Assembly: GCF_007859915.1 (NCBI RefSeq)
Contig: NZ_SJPM01000001.1
Location: 609,502-673,501, forward strand
Reading direction: 5' to 3'
From: Neorhodopirellula pilleata
GTDB lineage: Bacteria; Planctomycetota; Planctomycetia; Pirellulales; Pirellulaceae
Length of the DNA stretch: 64,000 nucleotides
A program made the translations under genes and the position numbers. Position 1 is the stretch's first letter; every line of letters begins with the position of its first letter. This document shows, piece by piece, positions 57,488 to 64,000 of this stretch. Below the pieces are notes generated by a model. It worked only from the letters and a program-made list of their open reading frames with translations. It was not told the DNA's origin and did not search any database.

Positions 57488-57492
57488 AAAAC

Positions 57493-59010
57493 ATGAGCTA
57501 TCTCGAGCAACTAGAACCCGCTGACCATCACAACCAAACTTTGCAGTCGAATGTCCATCCGATCGACTGGACTAATCCTGTGCCTGATGGCCGCTATCAC
57601 CTCGTCGTTATTGGCGCTGGCACCGCAGGCTTGGTAACCGCAGCCGGAGCCGCAGGGCTGGGAGCTAAAGTCGCACTCATCGAACGCGGATTGATGGGAG
57701 GCGACTGCTTGAATGTGGGTTGTGTTCCTTCCAAAGCTCTGATCTCTGCCGCGCGGCAAGCAGCAGCGATACGCGAGGCCGGGCAATACGGAATACAATC
57801 GACTTCACCGAAAGTTGACTTTGCCGAAGTCATGCAGCGCATGCGACGACTGCGGGCCTCAATCAGTCCTCACGACTCAGCGAAACGGTTCAGTGAGCTT
57901 GGGATCGATGTCTTCTTCGGCCAAGGTACTCTCACGAGCAGCAACACGGTTGTCGTGGGAGACCGAACGCTTCATTTCAAGAAGGCAGTCATCGCCACAG
58001 GAGCCCGTGCCGCTGAGCTACCAATCCCAGGCTTGAAGGATACCGGATACCTCACTAACGAGACTTTGTTTTCGCTGACGGAATTGCCCAAACGATTGAC
58101 CGTCATCGGCGGCGGTCCCATCGGCTGCGAGATGGCTCAGTGCTTCGCTCGCTTCGGATCACATGTCACACTAGTTGAACAAGCATCGCACATCATGAGC
58201 CGCGAAGAAGAAGACGCTGCCTTGATCGTTCAAGATGCGATGCAAAAGGATGGCGTCGAGATCGTACTTGATGCGAAAGTGATTCGTGTCGAGATGGATG
58301 GCTCTGATCGCGTGGTTGTCGTGTCGCGGGCCGGACAAGAAGAACGAATTTGTGGCGATCAGATTCTGGTCGGCATCGGCCGAACACCGAATCTCGATGG
58401 ACTCGGACTTGAGGCCGTCGGTGTGGCGGCGCATCCAAAACACGGTGTTGAAGTCGACGATCGATTACGAACGACCAACACGAATATCTACGCGGCAGGC
58501 GATGTCTGCTCTAAGTACAAGTTCACCCATTCGGCGGACTTTCTCGCTCGTATCGTCATTCAGAATACGCTGTTCATGGGACGAGCCAAAGCCAGCACGC
58601 TGATTGTTCCCTGGTGTACGTACACGTCTCCTGAAGTCGCGCATGTTGGTATCTATCCCCAGGAAGCAGCCGATAAAGGCATCGAGTTAAACACCTTCAC
58701 TCAGCCACTCTCGGGCGTTGACAGAGCCATACTCGACGGAGAAATCGATGGATTCGTTCGAGTGCATTGCAAGAGAGGCTCCGACCAAATCCTCGGTGCC
58801 ACGATCGTGGCTGCGCATGCCGGTGATATGATCGGCGAGGTTGTCATGGCCATGAAGCATCGCATCGGCTTAGGGAAGATCGCATCCGTCATTCATCCCT
58901 ATCCAACTCAGACGGAAGCCGTCCGCAAACTGGGTGACCAGTTCAATCGAACCAAGCTGACACCGACCGTCAAGTCGCTGTTCAGTATATGGTTACGTTG
59001 GACACGATAG
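57493..59010 (+). CDS. Mercuric-reductase-like FAD/NAD(P) disulfide oxidoreductase
   Basis: A 505-residue class I flavoprotein disulfide reductase. The FAD site is VVIGAGTAGLVTAAGAAGLG, the redox pair CLNVGC is at C72 and C77, the NAD(P) site is VIGGGPIGCEMAQCFARFGS, and NIYAAGDVCSKYKFTH is the second FAD block. The C-terminal dimerisation region has HPYPTQTEAVRKLGDQF. There is no N-terminal heavy-metal domain and no C-terminal Cys pair, so mercury reduction is not implied. The start at 57493 is the first ATG after the TVP38 stop. It probably works with TVP38 and ArsS, but the substrate is unknown. Confidence 0.9.
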   Translation: MSYLEQLEPADHHNQTLQSNVHPIDWTNPVPDGRYHLVVIGAGTAGLVTAAGAAGLGAKVALIERGLMGGDCLNVGCVPSKALISAARQAAAIREAGQYGIQSTSPKVDFAEVMQRMRRLRASISPHDSAKRFSELGIDVFFGQGTLTSSNTVVVGDRTLHFKKAVIATGARAAELPIPGLKDTGYLTNETLFSLTELPKRLTVIGGGPIGCEMAQCFARFGSHVTLVEQASHIMSREEEDAALIVQDAMQKDGVEIVLDAKVIRVEMDGSDRVVVVSRAGQEERICGDQILVGIGRTPNLDGLGLEAVGVAAHPKHGVEVDDRLRTTNTNIYAAGDVCSKYKFTHSADFLARIVIQNTLFMGRAKASTLIVPWCTYTSPEVAHVGIYPQEAADKGIELNTFTQPLSGVDRAILDGEIDGFVRVHCKRGSDQILGATIVAAHAGDMIGEVVMAMKHRIGLGKIASVIHPYPTQTEAVRKLGDQFNRTKLTPTVKSLFSIWLRWTR

Positions 59011-59247
59011 GTTGATACGAGGAACCTGCTCAAAAAGAATGCGTTGCTTCGCCAACGCGGCTAGGCCAAGAAAGTGTCGGCGATTTCGCCAAGTCCGTTG
59101 TTCGCTGCCATCAAGACGTAAGAATGCCTCATGGATCAGAGTTGTTGCCTGCGGAACTTGACCTACTTGCTCGTGCTGCATTCGATTTTCCGGCCCGTTA
59201 GCGCGGTTCATCAGTTGCACAAGCCTCTTCGAACCATGCGGTCCCAT
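58993..59247 (-). pseudogene. ECF sigma factor relic (region 2 only)
   Basis: A minus-strand frame encodes NRANGPENRMQHEQVGQVPQATTLIHEAFLRLDGSEQRTWRNRRHFLGLAALAKQRILFEQ. This matches the planctomycete ECF sub-group pattern Q-x-T-x-L-V-HEA-x-LRL ... W-x-NR-x-HFF-x-x-A-A. Region 4 is missing, and the end overlaps the convergent flavoprotein gene. An ECF sigma gene often adjoins arsS clusters, so this is probably what remains of it. Confidence 0.7.
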
Positions 59248-59271
59248 ACATTCGCTATGGCGGTGGGTGGC

Positions 59272-60441
59272 TTAATCGGTCGCAATGTTCGATCCGAGAT
59301 CGGTCAATCGAAACGATTCGAAGTCGTTGCCGATTCGTCTTGTTTGCATTTGTTGCAATGACTTGCGAGCGTCGCAGTAATCCAACGCCAATACCCGCAA
59401 TGACGTCGGTAGTTGCCGAATGATCGCGTCGGTATGCGGGTCCGCATTCTCGAAAATCAATCGATCGACCCAATCGCCATGAACGTCGACACCGCTTGGA
59501 TCCAACTTCGACGCGACATGACGGATCAGATTGGACAGCGAGTGTGTCGGCGTGGTCGATCGTATCTTTTTGGCTTGGGCACGCAACATCTGCTCGGTTT
59601 CGATCAACGTTTCGGCTGCCATCCATGCGTCCGGGTCACCTTCGGCATGAACGGCAACGACAAACCGGGCTTGGCCGATCGCACGCATGGCATCTTGGTC
59701 TTCGCCCAAGACCGGGATGTGGGAAAACGCTTCGGACACCGGGTGACCTTCGGCGGGTTTTCCGATCGCGATGACCGAAACATCGAGCAGTCCGGCGCGG
59801 AAGCCCTGTGGGACTCCAAAGGTGACTTTGAATTCTTTCTCTCCTTCGAGCACTTGGCTCGATGTCCAACGCAACTTGTAATAGACCCCGCGTCCCCGTT
59901 CGATCGTGCCTGCGGCGGTCACGGCATGCAACGGAGCCTGACGATCGAACTGAGTGGATTCGAGATGTTTTTGAGCTTTGTCGAACCCCATGTGACCGCT
60001 TGCGCCCACGAATGCTCCGTGCACCTTGATCGGCGCGGCGTCACTGGACATTCCGAATGACGACGATCGCTCGTCGGTAGTCTTGATCTGAATCGGACTG
60101 GCGTATTCGCTAGCCGTTTCCGTGCGTGGTGCGTAATCGACCACTCGCCAAGAAGTCGATCGCGGGACACAGCGAATCATCCAACGATCAATGTCAGGTA
60201 GCTTGGAACCACAGACCAACGAAGAGAGTCGTAGGGACACCTCGACGGTCTCGCCAACTCCGCCGGGCAATACGATGTTTTCGTCGACGTTCGAGACGGG
60301 GATTGCAACCGCAGTCGGAGGCAAATCAAAAGAAATGCATGAGGCGTCGCCGGCGGACACGCCAATGGACGCGGGAAGGGTTGCCAAAGCGACGGTGATC
60401 GCGGGGATCCAACCAAACAAGCGAGCGGGGGCGGTCTTCAT
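59272..60441 (-). CDS. Secreted hypothetical protein (389 aa)
   Basis: A 389-residue protein beginning at ATG 60441 with a signal peptide (RLFGWIPAITVALATLPASIGVSAG). Sequence blocks include PISNVDENIV-like VDENIVLPGGVGETVEVSLRL, WMIRCVPRSTSWRVVDYAP, LRWTSSQVLEGEKEFKVTFGVPQGFR and RFVVAVHAEGDPDAWMAAETLIETEQ. The final part has few cysteines and no repeats. No family was recognised. The upstream gap to miaE (60442-60844) contains the heptad arrays. Confidence 0.8.
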   Translation of the reverse strand: MKTAPARLFGWIPAITVALATLPASIGVSAGDASCISFDLPPTAVAIPVSNVDENIVLPGGVGETVEVSLRLSSLVCGSKLPDIDRWMIRCVPRSTSWRVVDYAPRTETASEYASPIQIKTTDERSSSFGMSSDAAPIKVHGAFVGASGHMGFDKAQKHLESTQFDRQAPLHAVTAAGTIERGRGVYYKLRWTSSQVLEGEKEFKVTFGVPQGFRAGLLDVSVIAIGKPAEGHPVSEAFSHIPVLGEDQDAMRAIGQARFVVAVHAEGDPDAWMAAETLIETEQMLRAQAKKIRSTTPTHSLSNLIRHVASKLDPSGVDVHGDWVDRLIFENADPHTDAIIRQLPTSLRVLALDYCDARKSLQQMQTRRIGNDFESFRLTDLGSNIATD

Positions 60442-60699
60442 TTTTCGTTCTCCGTTCCGATACAGTGGGCTGCGTTGCCGAAAGTTCGCGTGGACGATCC
60501 ATGTCAATGACAGAGACGACAATGCGAACGACATGCCGGTTCATCCGACGGGCAACCGATCCCTCGTGGATACGGGCGATTCATAGCTGTTCGAACCGCA
60601 ACGCAATCATGCCGTTTGAAAAGCGAAAGGCAAGTCGAAGTAAGCCGATGCTCTCGTGCAGCGTCTGGCAACGCAGCATCCACCATCCGTGAAACAATT

Positions 60700-60827
60700 A
60701 GCTGTTGGCTATTGGCTGTTGGCTGTTGGCTGTTGGCTGTTGGAATCCACCTCTCGCTTCTCGCCACTCGCTTCTCGCTTCTCGCTTCTCGCTTCTCGCT
60801 TCTCGCTTCTCGCTTCTCGCTTCTCGC
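60700..60827. repeat. Two adjacent 7 bp tandem arrays
   Basis: The first array, 60700-60741, has six GGCTGTT-type units (one is GGCTATT, the first is AGCTGTT). The second, 60751-60827, has eleven TTCTCGC-type units (the first is CTCTCGC and the third CACTCGC). The arrays differ in sequence but share the seven-base period. No gene is present in 60442-60844. Confidence 0.92.
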
Positions 60828-60844
60828 GTCGCCGTGAAACTCGT

Positions 60845-61426
60845 TTACGAGTGCATCCGAGGTAAATCGCTGCCGGTGGCGATGATCTCCGCTTCCATTT
60901 TGGACAGTTGGTCGAGTCGCTCTCGGACCAACGCACGCGGGGCAAAATGTTCGGCCAAGCGAACGTAGGTCGTGTGGTGCCGTGCTTCGCTTTCGAACAG
61001 CCCGGCGTAAAAATCCGCAAGCTCGGAATCTCTTTCGCGAACGTGCTCACTTAACAACGAAAATCGCTCGCAGCTTCGGGCTTCAATCAACGAAGCGACC
61101 AGCAAGCGATCCACGGCCCGGTCTGGCTCGGCCGACCGGATCAGACGATTCAACTCCCGGCCGTAGGGGCCGACCGCTAACCGCCGAAAGGGAATCTGAC
61201 GTTTTTCCAATATCTCGATCACCATGAAGAAATGTTCGAGTTCTTCTTCGACGACCCGGCTCATTTCACGGCACAGTTCAAGATCTTCGGTGTACGCGTT
61301 CATTAGGTTTAGCGCCGTCGTCGCGGCTTTGCGTTCGCAATGAGCGTGATCGATCAGCAGTTCATTGAGGTGTTGATCGACGTGCAACAACCACCGCTGT
61401 GTCGATTCGGATTGCAGATGCAACAT
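60845..61426 (-). CDS. miaE: tRNA-(ms2io6A)-hydroxylase MiaE
   Basis: A 193-residue ferritin-like non-heme diiron enzyme that hydroxylates the isopentenyl group of ms2i6A37 in tRNA. The metal ligands are in HAHCERKAA, EEELEHFF, SLIEARSCERF and FESEARHH, the four-helix E/E-x-x-H pattern. It begins five bases after the stop of ftsY and is likely co-transcribed with it. Length agrees with the short bacterial form. Confidence 0.92.
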   Translation of the reverse strand: MLHLQSESTQRWLLHVDQHLNELLIDHAHCERKAATTALNLMNAYTEDLELCREMSRVVEEELEHFFMVIEILEKRQIPFRRLAVGPYGRELNRLIRSAEPDRAVDRLLVASLIEARSCERFSLLSEHVRERDSELADFYAGLFESEARHHTTYVRLAEHFAPRALVRERLDQLSKMEAEIIATGSDLPRMHS

Positions 61427-61431
61427 CGCGT

Positions 61432-62457
61432 TTACCCCTTCAACAACGCTTCGGCAAACGAATCCGGATCGAAGGCAGCCATGTCTTGCATGCCTTCACC
61501 GAGACCGACGAATTTCACCGGCAATTGAAACTGATCTCGAATCGGCAACACGACGCCGCCTTTGGCCGATCCGTCGAGTTTGGCGAGCACGATGCCGGTG
61601 CATCGGGCCGCTTCGCTGAACCCTTTCGCTTGACTGATTGCGTTTTGTCCGGCGGTTGCGTCGAGTACCAGCAACACTTCATGCGGTCCGCCCGGCAATC
61701 GCTTGTCGATCACTTTGCGAATCTTTTGCAGTTCTTGCATCAGATTGCTTTGCGTTTGCAGACGTCCGGCGGTATCGATGATCGCGTAATCGGTCCCCAA
61801 ACTGATTGCTTTATCGACGGTTTGGTAGGCAACACTGGCGGGATCGGCGCCGCTGGCCCCGGTGACGATCTCGCAACCGATCCGTCCGGCCCAAATGGTT
61901 AGTTGTTCCACTGCGGCGGCGCGAAACGTATCGCCGGCACCGAGCACCAACGAATGTCCTTGGGAATGCAGCAAGTGAGCGAGTTTGCCGATCGAGGTGG
62001 TCTTGCCGCTTCCGTTGACCCCCACGACGAGGATCACCGTCGGAGGGGAATCGGACTTGGCCAATCCGCCGTGGTCTTGTCGCAACTGTTGTCGTATCTC
62101 GTCGGTGATCGTTTCAATCACCTCCTCCAGTTGCACGACACGCCCACGAAATTTCTTGGCAACTTCGTCCTTGATCAAATTCGCTGGTTTGATGCCCATA
62201 TCGGTGCGAATCAACCTGGCGAACAGCTCGCCGAGGAACTCTTCGTCGACCAGCCGCCCTTCGCTCTTGAAGAGGTCGCGAATATCGGTCGCGAGCACCC
62301 GGCGGGTTTTATTCAAACCACCCGTGATTTTTGCAAGCACGCCACCAGAACCGCGCGGTTGAACCGGTTGAATCGTTGGCTCAGCATCGCCCGATCCGGT
62401 GGTCGCGGCGGGCGGGGTCGGATCGGGGTCAGATTTCTTGGAACGCCAAAACGCCAT
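61432..62457 (-). CDS. ftsY: Signal recognition particle receptor FtsY
   Basis: A 341-residue SRP receptor GTPase that docks ribosome-SRP complexes at the membrane. The N-terminal acidic/proline-rich part is short. The NG domain has GVNGSGKTTSIGKLAHLL (P-loop), GAGDTFRAAAVEQL, IIDTAGRLQTQSNLMQEL, VLDATAGQNAI, LAKLDGSAKGG and FVGLGEGMQDMAAFDPDSF, all standard. miaE follows after five bases. Confidence 0.97.
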   Translation of the reverse strand: MAFWRSKKSDPDPTPPAATTGSGDAEPTIQPVQPRGSGGVLAKITGGLNKTRRVLATDIRDLFKSEGRLVDEEFLGELFARLIRTDMGIKPANLIKDEVAKKFRGRVVQLEEVIETITDEIRQQLRQDHGGLAKSDSPPTVILVVGVNGSGKTTSIGKLAHLLHSQGHSLVLGAGDTFRAAAVEQLTIWAGRIGCEIVTGASGADPASVAYQTVDKAISLGTDYAIIDTAGRLQTQSNLMQELQKIRKVIDKRLPGGPHEVLLVLDATAGQNAISQAKGFSEAARCTGIVLAKLDGSAKGGVVLPIRDQFQLPVKFVGLGEGMQDMAAFDPDSFAEALLKG

Positions 62458-62621
62458 CGGGTATCAATTTCCTGCGGTTGAATCGAGATTTCCCGAATTG
62501 TGCCGCGCCGGCTTCGTTCTCACCACCCGGCGTCGGTTTGTGTTCGAGAGATCTCGGTTATACTGTTACACTGATCGGGTGGGGCGTCCCACACATCGCA
62601 ATTCTTGTGCAATCCATCTCC

Positions 62622-64000
62622 ATGGCCGTCCAAATTCAACGCGGACTCGAAATCGTGCCCGGCTATACGCTGGTCCGGCGCGTCGGTTCTGGAATGGCGG
62701 GCGAGGTCTGGGTCGCTCGAGCTTCCGGCGGCGTACACGTGGCGATCAAGGTCATTCGCGATATGAGCATGGTCGGGTCCAAACGCGAACTCGGCGCGCT
62801 GCGGATTGTTCGTGAGGTCAAACACACCAATCTGTGCCCATTGATCGGGGTGTGGTTCTTCGACGCCAACGGTGAACTACTGAGCAACTCAGCGACCGAT
62901 GAGATTCTCGGCCAAGAGTCCTCGTTGATCGATACCGACTTCCTGTCGACTCAGCACCCCCTATCGGGAGATTTGAGAGAAACGCCGGCGGTCCGACTGG
63001 GGCCGAACCGTTCGGAATCCAAGGAAGACCGCTTCGACGCGCACAGTACGGTTGGGCCGGATGAAAACGACATCACCGGTGGCGAGCTCGAAGAAACCTC
63101 GGACATCTCGGGTTACCAGTCGTTTCGCGGTCCTGCCGACGATAACGGGACGGAGGAATCCTCTTCGCCGCTCGGCGAAGCTCGACAAATGGTCGTCGCG
63201 ATGGGATTGGGTGATCGTACGTTGTTCGATCGCCTCGTCGAGATGCGGGCGCCGGACAACCAACCCACTCAGCCCGATCCGCTGCACCTGCCCGGAGGTA
63301 TCCACGCTAAGGAACTGATTCGTTATATCGCCGGGGCCGCGTCGGCGATTGACGAATTGAATCTCAAACACAATATCTATCACTGCGATATCAAACCGCA
63401 GAACATTTTGGTCGTCGGTGGCAACGCTCAAGTGTGTGACTTCGGGTTGGCCCGTCGTGTTCACGAAAACCGGCGGACTCAGTTGGCCATCGGTACGCCC
63501 GCCTACGGCGCACCGGAAATGTTGTTCGATCAAACTTACACGAAAACGATCGATCAATATTCTCTGGCCATTACTTACTACGAACTCCGAACCGGCAAGC
63601 TGCCTTTCGAAACGACACGACGATCGACGTTCTTGCGTGCCAAGGCCCAGGGCGAATTGCTGCTCAATCTTTTGCCGGCGGCCGAAGAAGCGGTCATTGC
63701 GCGGGCGTCGGACTTGGATCCCGAACGACGCTACCCCACCTGCACGGATTTTGCCGAAGCCCTCGCCGCCGCGATCGATGCCAAACCGGACGAACCTAAG
63801 CATGACCCAAAGCGATGGATGATCGCGGGAATAAGCAGTGGGATTGTCGCCCTGGTCGTAGCGTCATGGGCAATCATGAACTTCGGCAATAACGGCAACG
63901 ATCTGGTCGACAACGGGACTTTCAAGGATCTGCCAGACCTCCCCGCGGAGATCGTTGAAGCGGTTCAGCCAACCGAAGCCGCCGCAATGGATTCGGACAC
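62622..64000 (+). CDS. Ser/Thr protein kinase, C-terminally cut by the window end
   Basis: At least 459 residues from the ATG at 62622 to the window edge, open throughout. The kinase N-lobe has RVGSGMAGEVWVARASGGVHVAIKV (glycine loop and catalytic Lys). An unusually long ~130-residue acidic insert (DENDITGGELEETSD) separates it from the C-lobe. The catalytic loop reads YHCDIKPQNIL, with Cys in place of the Arg of HRD. CDFGLARR and GTPAYGAPEMLF follow. A membrane segment (MIAGISSGIVALVVASWAIM) starts near residue 403, so the remainder should be outside the membrane. It is transcribed divergently from ftsY. Confidence 0.9.
   Translation, partial: MAVQIQRGLEIVPGYTLVRRVGSGMAGEVWVARASGGVHVAIKVIRDMSMVGSKRELGALRIVREVKHTNLCPLIGVWFFDANGELLSNSATDEILGQESSLIDTDFLSTQHPLSGDLRETPAVRLGPNRSESKEDRFDAHSTVGPDENDITGGELEETSDISGYQSFRGPADDNGTEESSSPLGEARQMVVAMGLGDRTLFDRLVEMRAPDNQPTQPDPLHLPGGIHAKELIRYIAGAASAIDELNLKHNIYHCDIKPQNILVVGGNAQVCDFGLARRVHENRRTQLAIGTPAYGAPEMLFDQTYTKTIDQYSLAITYYELRTGKLPFETTRRSTFLRAKAQGELLLNLLPAAEEAVIARASDLDPERRYPTCTDFAEALAAAIDAKPDEPKHDPKRWMIAGISSGIVALVVASWAIMNFGNNGNDLVDNGTFKDLPDLPAEIVEAVQPTEAAAMDSD

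Noticed and set aside
60751..60827. CRISPR-like or coding repeat
   Set aside because: A simple seven-base array without spacers; plus-strand frames through it give only serine/arginine/leucine repeats.

Overview
The window looks like a chromosomal segment of a planctomycete, most likely of the Pirellulaceae (Rhodopirellula and relatives). The evidence is gene content: several formylglycine-type sulfatases, two pairs of planctomycete-type cytochrome (PSCyt1/DUF1549/DUF1553) and DUF1501 proteins, DUF1592, DUF1552 and DUF1559 proteins, large Ser/Thr kinases next to an ECF sigma factor, and dispersed palindromic intergenic repeats. This assignment rests on family recognition only; no database search was run.

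Layout. (1) 0.1-9.4 kb is ordinary chromosomal content: two small envelope proteins, a run nadA / DUF423 / GT4 glycosyltransferase, a SpeA arginine decarboxylase, a Cys-rich CCEPEP repeat protein and a DASH cryptochrome. A 3 x 122 bp tandem repeat lies at 1.36-1.72 kb. (2) 9.5-15.3 kb holds a SASA-type esterase, two gene relics (FAD oxidoreductase, Uma2-like), and an arsR-arsD-arsA run with ArsR-like operator palindromes but no arsenite permease. (3) 15.6-28.9 kb is a decayed sulfated-fucan locus. It has fucI in two fragments in swapped order, a GH29 fucosidase without its middle, three sulfatases (one fused to the collapsed remains of another), a broken esterase, a carbohydrate-active-looking protein, a XylR-type regulator and an integrase relic. 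(4) 29.0-30.7 kb is an IS with a DDE transposase between a truncated DUF1559 gene and a truncated RND exporter gene. (5) 31.9-49.1 kb is a co-directional run starting with a GntR/FadR regulator and continuing through PSCyt1-DUF1549-DUF1553, DUF1501, a second such pair (its DUF1553 gene frameshifted), DUF1592, an S23-type four-helix-bundle cassette with long terminal inverted repeats, DUF1552, and two tandem paralogues of unknown function. (6) 49.7-55.1 kb carries an ECF sigma factor and a 1559-residue kinase with an N-terminal anti-sigma-like zinc finger. (7) 55.2-59.2 kb has a sulfatase scrap, an ArsS-type radical SAM protein, a TVP38 membrane protein, a mercuric-reductase-like flavoprotein and an ECF sigma relic. 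(8) 59.3-64.0 kb returns to ordinary genes: a secreted hypothetical, MiaE, FtsY and a kinase that runs off the end.

How it fits together. The two ordinary ends bracket a large accessory region. The middle suggests turnover of a polysaccharide-degradation island by repeated internal deletions. The regulators, sulfatases and cytochrome/DUF1501 sets may still be expressed, because many genes are joined by ATGA overlaps. The arsenic genes are split between 12.7-15.3 kb and 55.3-59.0 kb, about 40 kb apart, with sulfatase material next to both blocks. The most unusual structure is the 602 bp inverted-repeat-bounded S23 cassette at 44.27-44.87 kb, which resembles a 23S rRNA intervening-sequence element sitting in an intergenic space.
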